DNA of 64,000 nt from Oscillospiraceae bacterium (GCA_900770285.1 CAAGJO010000004.1:9349-73348); one strand, 5' to 3'; counted from the stretch's first letter, positions 43,867 to 53,605 are shown. Numbers and translations: made by a program. The notes: generated by a model from the sequence alone, not told the origin.

Positions 43867-45810
43867 TTATCTAAGCTTTGAACCGCAAGGCAGACTTTGG
43901 TCAGGGAAGATAACGCTTGCTGAACCGTCAGGTGCATCAGCAGCACAAATCATACCGTTGGATTCAACACCACAGAGTTTAACGGGTTTGAGATTTGCAA
44001 CGAGAATAATTTTTTTGCCAATTAAGTCTTCTGGCTTGTACCATTGTGATATGCCGGATACAACCTGTCTTCCGCCCATGCCATCGTCAAGCTGGAGACA
44101 AAGAAGCTTTTTGGATTTTTTTACTTTTTCGCATGATTTAACAAGTGCAACACGAAGGTCAACCTTTGCAAAATCATCAATAGTAATCTTATCTGCAACA
44201 GGAGCGACTTCTATTTCAGGTTCTTCCTTTGGTGCATTGCTGCCTATGATTTTGTTAAGCTCGTCGATCTCTTTGTCAACATCAATTCTTGGGAAGATTA
44301 TATCGCCCTTCTGAACTTTAACGTCTAAAGGCAAAACATTGAATTTGTCAGCATTTTCATAGGTTACGTCATTAGTTTTTGCACCGATCTGCTCCCAGAT
44401 TTTTGGCATTGTAGAAGGCATAAATGGTGAAAGTATTGCAGAAATAACTCTGATTGCTTCAAGGAGATTGTATAGAACTGTTGCAAGACGTGGTTTGTTT
44501 GCTTCGTTCTTTGCAAGAACCCATGGAGTTGTTTCGTCAATGTATTTGTTTGCACGGGAAACGACCTTGAAAATTTCAGCAAGAATGTTGTTTAGCTGGG
44601 TCTTGTCAAGGAAATCGTCACATTTAGCTCTTAAGGAGGTTACTTCAGCAATCAGTTCATCATCAAAATCGCCTGCACAGCGTTCTGTGATAAGTGTTCC
44701 GTTAAAGTATTTGTCAACCATTGCAACAGTTCTTGAAACAAGGTTTCCCAAGCCATTTGCCAGGTCGGAGTTTATTCTGTTTATCATAATTTCGTTGGAG
44801 AATGAGCTGTCTGCACCAAGAGCCATTTCACGGAGAATATGGTATCTGATTGAATCAGCACCGTAGCGTTCACCGAGAATGAATGGATCAACAACGTTTC
44901 CGAGAGATTTACTCATCTTCTGTCCGTTGAATGTTATCCAGCCGTGAACAGCAAGATGTTTTGGCAATGGCAAATCAAGAGCCATAAGCATTGCAGGCCA
45001 GATAATGGCATGGAATCTCATTATATCCTTTGCAACCATGTGTACATCTGCAGGCCAGTATTTGTCATAGTCGTCATATTTTTCGTTCCAGAAACCAAGT
45101 GCTGAAATATAGTTTGAAAGTGCGTCAATCCATACATAAACTACATGGTCAGGATCAAATGTTACGGGAATGCCCCATTTGAATGATGTTCTCGATACGC
45201 AAAGGTCTTCAAGTCCCGGTTTGATAAAGTTGTTTACAAGCTCAACAGCACGTGTTTTTGGCTGGAGGTAGTCTGTTTCTGTGAGAAGCTTTTCAATTCT
45301 GTCTGCGAATGGAGACATTTTAAAGAAATAAGCCTCTTCCTTGGCCTCTGTAACAGGGCGGTGACATTCAGGGCAGCAGCCGTTTTCGTCTAACTGAGAT
45401 TCAGTCCAGAAGCTTTCGCATGGTGTGCAATATTTGCCCTTGTATTCGCCTTTATAGATATATCCTTTGTCATAAAGAGCCTTAAATATTTTCTGAACAG
45501 TTTCAACATGATAATCGTCTGTAGTACGGATATATCTGTCATAGCTGATATTCATAAAGCTCCAAAGCTTTTTGAAGTTTTCCACAATTCTGTCTACATA
45601 CTCCTTAGGAGTAATTCCTTCTTCAGCAGCTTTTTGTTCAATTTTAAGTCCATGCTCATCAGTTCCTGTAAGAAACATTACATCATAACCCTGCATACGT
45701 CTATATCTAGCAATAGAATCACAGGCTACAGTAGTATAGCAGTGTCCGATATGAGGATTACCCGAGGGATAATAAATCGGAGTAGTAATATAAAAAGGTT
45801 TCTTTTCCAT
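43867..45810 (-). CDS. metG: Methionyl-tRNA synthetase
   Basis: Charges tRNA-Met. About 647 residues with the class I HIGH box (NPHIGHCYTT) near residue 20, a four-Cys zinc knuckle (CTPCESF and CCPECH), the KMSKS loop (GQKMSKSLGN), an anticodon-binding helical domain, and a C-terminal tRNA-binding OB domain (IDDFAKVDLRVALVKSCEKV) that dimerises. The start is ATG 45810; AAAGGAC is about ten bases before it, whereas the in-frame GTG 45819 is almost inside the site. It is monocistronic with a consensus-like promoter. No T-box leader is seen. Confidence 0.97.
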   Translation of the reverse strand: MEKKPFYITTPIYYPSGNPHIGHCYTTVACDSIARYRRMQGYDVMFLTGTDEHGLKIEQKAAEEGITPKEYVDRIVENFKKLWSFMNISYDRYIRTTDDYHVETVQKIFKALYDKGYIYKGEYKGKYCTPCESFWTESQLDENGCCPECHRPVTEAKEEAYFFKMSPFADRIEKLLTETDYLQPKTRAVELVNNFIKPGLEDLCVSRTSFKWGIPVTFDPDHVVYVWIDALSNYISALGFWNEKYDDYDKYWPADVHMVAKDIMRFHAIIWPAMLMALDLPLPKHLAVHGWITFNGQKMSKSLGNVVDPFILGERYGADSIRYHILREMALGADSSFSNEIMINRINSDLANGLGNLVSRTVAMVDKYFNGTLITERCAGDFDDELIAEVTSLRAKCDDFLDKTQLNNILAEIFKVVSRANKYIDETTPWVLAKNEANKPRLATVLYNLLEAIRVISAILSPFMPSTMPKIWEQIGAKTNDVTYENADKFNVLPLDVKVQKGDIIFPRIDVDKEIDELNKIIGSNAPKEEPEIEVAPVADKITIDDFAKVDLRVALVKSCEKVKKSKKLLCLQLDDGMGGRQVVSGISQWYKPEDLIGKKIILVANLKPVKLCGVESNGMICAADAPDGSASVIFPDQSLPCGSKLR

Positions 45811-45847
45811 TAAAATCACTGTCCTTTAAATCTTTAGAATTATTTTA

Positions 45848-45876
45848 ATTATATACTTTTTACAGCATTTCGTCAA
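45848..45876 (-). promoter_or_regulatory. Sigma-A type promoter of metG
   Basis: On the minus strand TTGACG (45876-45871), 17-bp spacer, TATAAT (45853-45848), only about 38 bases upstream of the ATG, leaving no room for a long regulatory leader. Confidence 0.75.
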
Positions 45877-45955
45877 GTGTAAAACCTAAAAGTGTCATTT
45901 TTATTAATACAAAATGAATATTAGTTGTAATTATACGGAAAATTATAAAAAATAG

Positions 45956-45984
45956 TTGTGCTTGGCGAATAAATATGATATAAT
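45956..45984 (+). promoter_or_regulatory. Promoter of the Asp23-like/nusB run
   Basis: TTGTGC (45956-45961), 17-bp spacer, TATAAT (45979-45984), about 47 bp upstream of the GTG start at 46031. It is divergent from the metG promoter. Confidence 0.65.
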
Positions 45985-46030
45985 AAATGTGTATAAGTAT
46001 AGCTTAAAAGTGCTGATGGGAGGTATTATT

Positions 46031-46363
46031 GTGAGAAACAGCAATAAAAGTCTGCATATAAGCGAAGACGTAATTATAGGTACAATAGTTAATGCTGTCA
46101 TGGAGATTGACGGGGTTAATAAGATTGCACCAATGCCAAAAACGATTAAGCAATTGTGGTTTAATAAACCCAGTCATGGAGAAATAAAAATTGATATGTC
46201 AAAAGATGTACTTTCGGTTTCAATGGGAGTTATTTTGAAAAACGGTGTTAAGGCGTTAGCTGTATCGGAAAATATTCAGAACTCTGTAAAGGACGCTGCT
46301 CAGAATATGCTTGGCATAACCGTTTCAAAGGTTGATGTAACAATCAGAGGTATAGATAATTAA
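46031..46363 (+). CDS. Asp23/YloU family protein
   Basis: A 110-residue Asp23/alkaline-shock-like protein (SLHISEDVIIGTIVNAVMEI, then GVKALAVSENIQNSVKDAA and SKVDVTIRGI). In Clostridia and Bacilli a gene of this family (YqhY type) stands directly before nusB, linked to envelope and fatty-acid homeostasis. The start is GTG 46031 with GGGAGG seven bases upstream; the open frame upstream of that has no family similarity. nusB follows after 15 bp. Confidence 0.88.
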   Translation: MRNSNKSLHISEDVIIGTIVNAVMEIDGVNKIAPMPKTIKQLWFNKPSHGEIKIDMSKDVLSVSMGVILKNGVKALAVSENIQNSVKDAAQNMLGITVSKVDVTIRGIDN

Positions 46364-46378
46364 AAAGGATGTGTTGGT

Positions 46379-46795
46379 GTGTCTGTAAAAAGACGAGATG
46401 TAAGAGAAAGTGCTTTTATATTAATTTTTGAAAGCTCTTTTCAGGATAATTCAATAGATCAAATAGCACAGATATCATTGGAAAATGATGATATTCTAAT
46501 CAATGATGATGTTATTAAACTGGCTAAAAATGTATGTGACAATGCTGAAAAGCTGGATGAGATAATATCTAAATACAGCAAGAAAAGAGCAGTTGAAAGA
46601 ATTCCGAAGGTGAATCTCTCTATTTTAAGACTTGCGATTTATGAAGCTGTTTATGATGATAAAGTACCGGTAAATGTAGCTATCAGTGAGGCAGTTGCTT
46701 TGGCTGAAAAATATGCTCTTGATGCTGATGTGTCATTTATCAACGGCGTATTGGGATCTTTTTCAAGAAGTGATGATGCTTTGAAAAATGAGTAA
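46379..46795 (+). CDS. nusB: Transcription antitermination factor NusB
   Basis: Binds boxA of rRNA operons with NusE and prevents premature termination. The 138-residue helical protein has the conserved start RRDVRESAFILIFE and the C-terminal VPKVNLSILRLAIYE-type block (RIPKVNLSILRLAIYEAVYD) and ISEAVALAEKYALDADVSFINGVLG cut to NGVLG. It begins at GTG behind AAGGATGTG. The stop overlaps the following TsaD-like gene by eight bases. Confidence 0.95.
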   Translation: MSVKRRDVRESAFILIFESSFQDNSIDQIAQISLENDDILINDDVIKLAKNVCDNAEKLDEIISKYSKKRAVERIPKVNLSILRLAIYEAVYDDKVPVNVAISEAVALAEKYALDADVSFINGVLGSFSRSDDALKNE

Positions 46796-47735
46796 AGTAT
46801 TAGGAATAGATACAAGCAACTATACCACTTCTGTTTCATTGCTGGATACTTCAGATATGACAGTAGTACAGAAAAAAATGATGCTGCCTGTGAAATTTGG
46901 CGAAAAAGGGATACGACAGTCTGATGCAGTTTTTCATCATACACAGCAGCTGCCTGTCGTTATGAATCAGTTATTTTCAGGATGTGGCCATTGTATCCCT
47001 GATAGTGTAGGAGTGTCATTTTCCCCGAGATTGGTAAAAGGTTCATATATGCCTTGTTTTACCGTGGGAAGCGGCTTTGCCGATTCTCTTGGGGCTGTGT
47101 TGGGTATCATACCGGATAAAACATCTCATCAAATTGGTCATATTCTTGCCGGACTTTATTCCTGCAAAAGACTTGATTTGCTTAATATTGATAATCCATT
47201 TATGGCTTTTCACGCCAGTGGTGGAACAACTGATTTGCTTTTATGTACGCCTGATAAGGATAGTATCCTTGACGTGACTGAAATCGGACACTCTCTTGAT
47301 TTAAAAGCAGGTCAGGCTGTGGACAGAGTCGGAGTGATGCTTAGTATGGCTTTTCCCTGCGGCAAAGAGCTTGATAAGCTTGCTTGTAAAAGCAGTAAAA
47401 GCTTTAAATTGAAACCGTCAATCAAAGAAAAGAGCTGCTGTCTTTCAGGAGTTGAAAATAAATGCAGGCAAATGTATGAAAATAGCAAGCCTCCGGAGGA
47501 TATAGCAAAATACTGTCTTGACTTTCTTGTGGCATCATTCTGCGGAATGATAAGCAATGCACGTAAGGAATATGGAGAGCTGCCGCTTGTTTGTGTCGGC
47601 GGCGTCATGTCTAACAGTATGATTAATGCACATATCTCTGAAAGGTTTGGCGCATATTTTGCAAAACCCGAGTTTTCATGTGATAATGCAGTTGGAACGG
47701 CTGTATATAGTGCTTTAAAAAAAGGAATGATATAG
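46788..47735 (+). CDS. TsaD/Kae1-like protein (paralogue of the t6A enzyme)
   Basis: A 315-residue ASKHA-fold protein resembling TsaD (Kae1), the threonylcarbamoyl transferase of t6A tRNA modification. The N-terminus VLGIDTSNYTTSVSLLD is Kae1-like, the metal-binding HxxxH is at His114/His118 (SHQIGHIL), and FHASGGTTDLLL and LVCVGGVMSNSM follow. It is shorter and more divergent than standard TsaD (about 335-340), and no tsaB/tsaE neighbours are present. A divergent copy like this between nusB and xseA is common in Clostridia. It overlaps nusB by eight bases and xseA follows directly. Exact function is not established. Confidence 0.8.
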   Translation: MSKVLGIDTSNYTTSVSLLDTSDMTVVQKKMMLPVKFGEKGIRQSDAVFHHTQQLPVVMNQLFSGCGHCIPDSVGVSFSPRLVKGSYMPCFTVGSGFADSLGAVLGIIPDKTSHQIGHILAGLYSCKRLDLLNIDNPFMAFHASGGTTDLLLCTPDKDSILDVTEIGHSLDLKAGQAVDRVGVMLSMAFPCGKELDKLACKSSKSFKLKPSIKEKSCCLSGVENKCRQMYENSKPPEDIAKYCLDFLVASFCGMISNARKEYGELPLVCVGGVMSNSMINAHISERFGAYFAKPEFSCDNAVGTAVYSALKKGMI

Positions 47736-47736
47736 C

Positions 47737-48921
47737 TTGAGTTCAATTTTATCAGTTTCTCAGCTTAATAAATATATACATTTTAAGATACAATCAGATT
47801 TAAAATTAAAGGGAATTGCTGTACGAGGAGAACTTTCTAATTTTAATATAAATTACAGGTCAGGTCATGCATATTTCAGTTTGAAGGATGAAGAATGTGC
47901 AGTCAGATGCATAATGTTTTCAAATAACGTAGAGAAACTTAAATTTATGCCTGAAAACGGAATGAGTGTTCTTGTAATTGGAAATGTTGACGTTTACGAA
48001 CGTGACGGCGTGTATCAGATTTCAGCATATGAAATACACCCGGAAGGCTTAGGGGCAATTAATAAGGGTATTGAACAGCTAAAAAATAAGCTTGAAAAAA
48101 TGGGATTGTGCAGTCAGGAGATAAAAAGGCCTATACCCATTATGCCTAAAAAAATTGCCGTTGTAACATCTCCAGCCGGTGCTGCGCTTCAGGACATAAT
48201 AAATATTCTTTCACGAAGATATCCTGTTTGTGAACTTCTTGTGTTTTCAGCTCTGGTGCAGGGAGAATCAGCGGCAGACTCTATATGTTCAGCTCTTGCA
48301 AAAGCCGACAGCTGCGGGGCCGATACATTAATCCTTGCAAGGGGCGGTGGTTCAATTGAGGACCTTATGCCGTTTAATTCTGAAAAGGTTGCAATGGCTG
48401 TGGCAAATTGTTTAACTCCTACTATAACAGCCGTTGGACATGAAACGGATACCACCATTGTTGATTTAGTTTCAGATTTGCGTGCACCTACACCGTCGGC
48501 AGCGGCAGAGCTTGCTTCGCCAAAAACAGAAGAGCTTTTGAATACTATTGATTTAATGACAAACAGAATGACTAAAGCTTTGGATGTTTCCTTGTCAAAG
48601 AAATCTGATGTACTCTCTCAATATTCTCATAAAATAAAATTGCTTGCTCCTGATAAGAAACTGAATAGTAGCTTGGATAGTCTTGATAATACTATTGAGA
48701 AACTTAACAGATTAGCTGAAAATAAAATAAATAAGAATGAGTTAAAGCTTTCAAAATATGTTTCGCAGCTTTCCGCTTTAAGTCCGCTGAATGTACTTAA
48801 CAGAGGTTATTCAATTACAACAAAGGATGGAAAAGTGATTTATGAAGGTGAAAAATTATCGTCGGGTGACGAGGTTGAAATTACATTCAGCGATACACGC
48901 CGCAGTGCAAAAATTTTTTAG
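47737..48921 (+). CDS. xseA: Exodeoxyribonuclease VII large subunit
   Basis: Catalytic subunit of ExoVII, which degrades single-stranded DNA. 394 residues: N-terminal OB fold (SVSQLNKYIHFKI, NINYRSGHAYFSLKD), catalytic core with VVTSPAGAALQDI, LARGGGSIEDL and GHETDTTIVDLVSD-RAPTPSAAAE, then a helical tail and the C-terminal GYSITTKDGKVI. It starts at TTG one base after the upstream stop, with AAAGGA about ten bases before. xseB follows at 15 bp. Confidence 0.95.
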   Translation: MSSILSVSQLNKYIHFKIQSDLKLKGIAVRGELSNFNINYRSGHAYFSLKDEECAVRCIMFSNNVEKLKFMPENGMSVLVIGNVDVYERDGVYQISAYEIHPEGLGAINKGIEQLKNKLEKMGLCSQEIKRPIPIMPKKIAVVTSPAGAALQDIINILSRRYPVCELLVFSALVQGESAADSICSALAKADSCGADTLILARGGGSIEDLMPFNSEKVAMAVANCLTPTITAVGHETDTTIVDLVSDLRAPTPSAAAELASPKTEELLNTIDLMTNRMTKALDVSLSKKSDVLSQYSHKIKLLAPDKKLNSSLDSLDNTIEKLNRLAENKINKNELKLSKYVSQLSALSPLNVLNRGYSITTKDGKVIYEGEKLSSGDEVEITFSDTRRSAKIF

Positions 48922-48936
48922 AAGGGACTTTTTATT

Positions 48937-49137
48937 ATGACATATGAAGAGTCAATGAAAAGACTTGGTGAAATTGTAAAGGCTTTGGAAGAGGATAAGC
49001 TTTCCTTGGATGAGGCTTTAGATCTATATAAAGAAGGGGTTGAGCTTTCCGTTGACTGTAAAAAGTCATTGGAATCTGCAAAACTTCGTGTCAAAATGCT
49101 TTCTGAAAAAGAATCTGAAAATGATACGGAACACTAG
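48937..49137 (+). CDS. xseB: Exodeoxyribonuclease VII small subunit
   Basis: A 66-residue helical partner of XseA. It has the standard layout: YEESMKRLGEIVKALEEDKL, then SLDEALDLYKEGVEL, a short coiled coil and a charged tail. AAGGGAC lies upstream of the ATG. It is 15 bp after xseA, and ispA follows, the conserved xseA-xseB-ispA order. Confidence 0.95.
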   Translation: MTYEESMKRLGEIVKALEEDKLSLDEALDLYKEGVELSVDCKKSLESAKLRVKMLSEKESENDTEH

Positions 49138-49178
49138 AGTTCCTATTATATGATTGATTGAAAGGAATGGTCATAGTC

Positions 49179-50069
49179 ATGACTGATAAAAATAATGCTT
49201 TGCTGCAGGATTACTGCAATAAAATTGAGGAAAAATTAAAAGAATTTACTGCGGATAAATCTTCACCGCAGTCTGTAATATATGAGGCTATGGAGTATTC
49301 ACTTATGGCAGGGGGAAAGCGCTTAAGACCTGTTCTTATGCTTGAATTCTGTAAGATGTGCGGAGGAAATCCTGATGATATTCTTGATATTGCCTGTACT
49401 ATTGAGATGATTCATACTTTTTCTCTTATTCACGATGATCTGCCATGTATGGATGATGATGATTACCGCAGAGGAAAACCGTCATGCCATAAGCAGTTTC
49501 CCGAGAATATAGCTTTGCTGGCAGGAGATGCACTGAACACTTTGCCATTTGAAGTTATTGCAAACAGTGCAATGGAGGGGAAGATATCTTCAAAAAAGGC
49601 TGTAATGCTTACATCAGTTCTTGCTAAAGCTGTAGGCTGCAGCGGTATGATTGGCGGTCAGGTCATGGATCTTCAGGCTGAAGGCAAGGAGATTTCTCTT
49701 GAAACGCTTAATGCTTTGCAGGATAAAAAGACAGGTGCATTAATTGAAGCAGCTTGCGTTATGGGCGTCATTTTAGGCGGTGATATGGATAAACTGCCTT
49801 TGGCAGCAGGTTATGCAGATTGTCTTGGCAGAGCTTTTCAGATAGTTGACGATATACTTGATGTTACCGGAAGCTTTGAAGAGCTTGGCAAGCCTATAGG
49901 CAGCGATTCAGAGCAGCATAAAAATACATATGTTTCTCTTATGGGGCTTGAAAGCTCTAAACAGGAAGCTGGAATGCTTACAGAGGATGCGCTTATGTAT
50001 CTTGAAAAATTTGATAACAATGATTTTCTTGTAGAACTTACAGAAAGTCTTTTGAATCGAAGAAATTAA
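49179..50069 (+). CDS. ispA: Polyprenyl (farnesyl/geranylgeranyl) diphosphate synthase
   Basis: Condenses isopentenyl diphosphate with allylic diphosphates to make farnesyl diphosphate, the precursor of undecaprenyl carriers. 296 residues from ATG 49179. First Asp-rich motif: HDDLPCMDDDDYRRGK; second: VDDILD; basic sites in GGKRLRPVL. GAAAGGA lies 12 bases before ATG 49179; the closer ATG 49167 has no spacing to it. It sits between xseB and dxs, so precursor synthesis (dxs) and its use (ispA) are adjacent. Confidence 0.94.
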   Translation: MTDKNNALLQDYCNKIEEKLKEFTADKSSPQSVIYEAMEYSLMAGGKRLRPVLMLEFCKMCGGNPDDILDIACTIEMIHTFSLIHDDLPCMDDDDYRRGKPSCHKQFPENIALLAGDALNTLPFEVIANSAMEGKISSKKAVMLTSVLAKAVGCSGMIGGQVMDLQAEGKEISLETLNALQDKKTGALIEAACVMGVILGGDMDKLPLAAGYADCLGRAFQIVDDILDVTGSFEELGKPIGSDSEQHKNTYVSLMGLESSKQEAGMLTEDALMYLEKFDNNDFLVELTESLLNRRN

Positions 50070-50084
50070 CGGGGGAGTTTTTAA

Positions 50085-51935
50085 ATGCAGACTGATAATA
50101 TGGCTGATTTGTATAATATGAATCTTCCCCAGGACTTAAAAAATCTTAGCTATGAACAATGTGATGAACTATGTAAAGACATAAGAAAGCTACTTATTGA
50201 AACTGTATCGGAAAACGGAGGCCATTTATCATCAAATCTTGGTACAGTAGAACTTTCGGTAGCTTTGCATAGAGTGTTTGAATCTCCAAAGGATAAAATT
50301 ATCTGGGACGTAGGTCATCAGTCTTATACTCATAAAATTTTGACAGGCAGATTAAATGAATTTAATACTTTAAGAACCGAGAATGGTCTTTCAGGATTTT
50401 GCCGTCCCGATGAATCAGAGCATGACGCTTTTATCAGCGGACATAGTTCAAATTCAGTGTCGGCAGCTTTGGGGATAGCTACTGCTATGAAAATTAAAGG
50501 TGATGTTCATCATGCCATTGCTGTTGTAGGTGACGGTGCGTTTACGGGCGGCATGATTTTTGAAGGATTGAACAATGCAGGAAAAAGCAATACCAATATA
50601 ATTCTGGTGCTTAATCATAATGAAATGTCTATTTCAAAAAATGTAGGAGGCTTGGCAAAATATCTTTCATCAATCCGTACTACAGAACATTATACCCGTA
50701 CAAAACGTGTGATTCTTAAAATTCTTGATAAAATACCGGTTATAGGAAAGCCCCTTATAAAAATAGTTAAGGGCTCAAAAACTGCTGTTAAAAGCGCTGT
50801 TTTGCACAGTACATTATTTGAAGAATTGGGATTTGAATTCGTAGGACCTGTTGATGGTCATAATATCAAAGAACTTGAGCAGGCGTTAAGAGCAGCTCAG
50901 TCATATCATAAACCTGTTGTAGTTCAGATAAAAACAGTAAAAGGAAAAGGTTATGAACCTGCTGAACAAAATCCTGGTGCTTTTCATGGTGTGGGCAGCT
51001 TTGATGTAAAAACGGGTAAAATCCAATCAGCTCCGAAAGACAGCTTTTCAAAAGTTTTTGGAAAAGAATTGGTTAATATTGCTAAAAAAGATTCTACAAT
51101 TTGTGCGGTTACCGCTGCTATGAAATATGGCACAGGTTTGCAGTATTTTTCAAAAGCATATCCTGAAAGATTTTTTGATGTGGGAATTGCAGAGGAACAT
51201 GCAGTTACATTCTGCGGAGGACTTGCATCTATGGGGATGAAACCCGTGTTTGCAGTTTATTCATCATTTTTGCAGAGAAGCTATGACCAAATTATACATG
51301 ATCTTGCCATTTGCAATACCCATTGTGTATTGTGCGTTGATCGTGCTGGGATAGTTGGCAGTGACGGCGAAACTCATCAAGGTTTGTTTGATGTACCAAT
51401 GCTGACATCTATTCCAAATGTAACGATATATTCACCTGCAAATTATAATGAACTTCGTCTTTGTTTAAGACAAGCTGTTTATTCAGACAAGGGTATAGTT
51501 GCAGTAAGATATCCAAGAGGTTCAGAAGGTAAAATCGCCAGTGATTCAGTACCGTCGTTAACATACAATTACATGGAAAAAGGCAGTGATATATTGCTTG
51601 TCACTTATGGCAGACTTTATGATAATGTTTTGCTGGCAAAGGAAATTTTAGAAAAAAATAAGATCAAATGTGACGTACTGAGATTAACAAAGATATATCC
51701 GCTTATTGACGATGTTGTGAGAATAATGGCTAAATACCGTATAGTTGCCTTTTTCGAGGAGTCATATCATAGTGGCTGTGTCGGAGAAAAATATGCCGCT
51801 GCCTCAAATCATACAGCGTCTTTTGCTGTAAATGGTTTTGTAAAACATGGTGAAACAGAAAATCTACTTGATGAAAATGGACTGTCACCAGAAAAAATTG
51901 CACAGCGTGTTAAGGATCTGGTTAAGTATGAGTAA
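50085..51935 (+). CDS. dxs: 1-deoxy-D-xylulose-5-phosphate synthase
   Basis: First enzyme of the MEP isoprenoid pathway: joins pyruvate and glyceraldehyde-3-phosphate using thiamine diphosphate. 616 residues. The ThDP-binding GDGAFTGG starts at 149, HNEMSISKNVGG follows, and the transketolase pyrimidine domain has AEEHAVTFCGG and RAGIVGSDGETHQGLFD. GGGGGAG precedes the ATG, 15 bp after ispA. Its stop overlaps the tlyA start by eight bases. Confidence 0.96.
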   Translation: MQTDNMADLYNMNLPQDLKNLSYEQCDELCKDIRKLLIETVSENGGHLSSNLGTVELSVALHRVFESPKDKIIWDVGHQSYTHKILTGRLNEFNTLRTENGLSGFCRPDESEHDAFISGHSSNSVSAALGIATAMKIKGDVHHAIAVVGDGAFTGGMIFEGLNNAGKSNTNIILVLNHNEMSISKNVGGLAKYLSSIRTTEHYTRTKRVILKILDKIPVIGKPLIKIVKGSKTAVKSAVLHSTLFEELGFEFVGPVDGHNIKELEQALRAAQSYHKPVVVQIKTVKGKGYEPAEQNPGAFHGVGSFDVKTGKIQSAPKDSFSKVFGKELVNIAKKDSTICAVTAAMKYGTGLQYFSKAYPERFFDVGIAEEHAVTFCGGLASMGMKPVFAVYSSFLQRSYDQIIHDLAICNTHCVLCVDRAGIVGSDGETHQGLFDVPMLTSIPNVTIYSPANYNELRLCLRQAVYSDKGIVAVRYPRGSEGKIASDSVPSLTYNYMEKGSDILLVTYGRLYDNVLLAKEILEKNKIKCDVLRLTKIYPLIDDVVRIMAKYRIVAFFEESYHSGCVGEKYAAASNHTASFAVNGFVKHGETENLLDENGLSPEKIAQRVKDLVKYE

Positions 51936-52713
51936 ACGGCTTGATTTATATTTGGTGGAAAATGGCTATGCTCAAAGTCGTGAACGTGCCAAAAATCTTA
52001 TATTAAGCGGTAATGTTTTTGTGAATGATAAATCAGTACTGAAAGCAGCAGTTTCTGTGTCAGATGAAGATAAAATAGATGTTTTGGGTAAGGATCTTGA
52101 GTATGTCGGCAGAGGTGCATTAAAGCTCAAATATGCCTTCGAATGTTTTGACATATCTGTTAATGATAAAATATGTGCGGACATAGGTGCATCCACAGGC
52201 GGGTTTACTCAGATTATGCTTGAAAACGGAGCTAAAAAAGTATATGCAGTTGATGTTGGACATGGTCAGCTTGCCGATATTATTAAAAATGACAGCAGAG
52301 TAGTTAACTGCGAGGGAGTAAATGTACGTAATCTCACAAAAGATTTTTTTTGTGATGGAGTGGAATTTATGGCAGCTGATTTGTCTTTTATATCCTTAAA
52401 GCTAGTTGTTCCTGTATTGGCTAGATGCATATGTGATAACGGTGATTTGGTAACTCTTATAAAGCCGCAGTTTGAGGCGGGCAAGCTTGCTTTGAATAAA
52501 AAGGGCATTGTGCGAAATAAAAAAGATCATATACGAGTATTGATTGAACTGATTCAGATTTTTAAATACTGTGGTTTCAGTGTTGTAGGACTAAAAGTTT
52601 CCGCAATTAAAGGCGGAGACGGAAATATTGAATATATAGCTCATCTGACAAAGGCAGCTAATATGAGCTTGTCATTTGATATTAATGATATAGTAAATTC
52701 AGCATTCAGGTAA
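51928..52713 (+). CDS. tlyA: TlyA family rRNA methyltransferase (hemolysin A-like)
   Basis: Probable 2'-O-methyltransferase of 16S/23S rRNA. 261 residues: an N-terminal S4 RNA-binding domain (RLDLYLVENGYAQSRERAKN) and an FtsJ-like SAM domain (ADIGASTGGFTQIML, AVDVGHGQL, DLSFISLKLVVP). The start is ATG 51928, eight bases inside dxs, with AAGGAT upstream. The older hemolysin name is historical. nadK follows after 18 bp, the conserved tlyA-nadK-argR-recN order. Confidence 0.94.
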   Translation: MSKRLDLYLVENGYAQSRERAKNLILSGNVFVNDKSVLKAAVSVSDEDKIDVLGKDLEYVGRGALKLKYAFECFDISVNDKICADIGASTGGFTQIMLENGAKKVYAVDVGHGQLADIIKNDSRVVNCEGVNVRNLTKDFFCDGVEFMAADLSFISLKLVVPVLARCICDNGDLVTLIKPQFEAGKLALNKKGIVRNKKDHIRVLIELIQIFKYCGFSVVGLKVSAIKGGDGNIEYIAHLTKAANMSLSFDINDIVNSAFR

Positions 52714-52731
52714 AAGGAGTGTTGTTATTAA

Positions 52732-53604
52732 ATGAAAATTTTTGTTTTACCTAATCTTGATAAACAAAATTGCAAGGAGTATACAACTGATGCTTGTGTA
52801 CTTTTAAATAAATGCAAAGCAGAACTTTTTATGAGTAAAAAATATAATCAACCGTTTAAAGAACTGACTTTTATTAATTTTGTTGATAATTCAAAAGCAA
52901 GCGACTGCGATGTAATTGTTGTAATCGGCGGTGACGGAACGATACTTGAGTGTGCAAACTTTTCATCTGTGTTTCATAAACCGATTTTAGGTATTAACTG
53001 CGGACATCTTGGCTTTATGGCGTCTCTTGAATATGATGAACTTGATAAACTTTCTAAGCTTTGCAGAGGTGAGTATACTGTCAGCAGACGAATGATGCTT
53101 TCTATGACTATAGAACCTTTTCAGAAAGATACAATGCATTTTACAGCATTGAATGACGTGGTTATTTCCAAATGTGACGACTGTAAAATTGCTGATTTTC
53201 GTGTTTATAAAAACAAAAGTACTATAGCATCTATTCGTGCAGATGGTATTATACTTTCAACTCCAACAGGAGCAACGGCATATTCCATGTCAGCCGGCGG
53301 ACCGATTATCGAACCGGAAATGGAATGTATTGAATTTACGCAGATTTGTCCGCATACTATGTTTTCAAGATCAGTAGTACTCTCTCCGGACAGCGTTGTA
53401 ACCGTAAAAACATCTACGGCAAAAGATTCACAAGCTTGCGTGCTTGTTGATGGAAATATTGTATATAAGCTTTCAAATAAAGATGTGGTCACAGTTTCCA
53501 AAAGTGATCTCCATACAGATATAATAGATATTAACGGAAACAGTTTTTTCTCATCAGTCAATGATAAATTGATGCATCCATTAAAAGATATAACGGAGGA
53601 TTAA
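52732..53604 (+). CDS. nadK: NAD kinase
   Basis: Phosphorylates NAD to NADP. 290 residues with GGDGT at 66-70, GINCGHLGFMA, and the C-terminal TPTGATAYSMSAGGP and ICPHTMFSRSVVL motifs of NAD kinases. AAAGGAG stands ahead of the ATG. argR starts two bases after its stop, so the pair is translationally coupled. Confidence 0.95.
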   Translation: MKIFVLPNLDKQNCKEYTTDACVLLNKCKAELFMSKKYNQPFKELTFINFVDNSKASDCDVIVVIGGDGTILECANFSSVFHKPILGINCGHLGFMASLEYDELDKLSKLCRGEYTVSRRMMLSMTIEPFQKDTMHFTALNDVVISKCDDCKIADFRVYKNKSTIASIRADGIILSTPTGATAYSMSAGGPIIEPEMECIEFTQICPHTMFSRSVVLSPDSVVTVKTSTAKDSQACVLVDGNIVYKLSNKDVVTVSKSDLHTDIIDINGNSFFSSVNDKLMHPLKDITED

Positions 53605-53605
53605 A

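Noticed and set aside
45811..45955. T-box or other leader riboswitch for metG
   Set aside because: The promoter is only about 38 bases from the start, so no long leader is transcribed.
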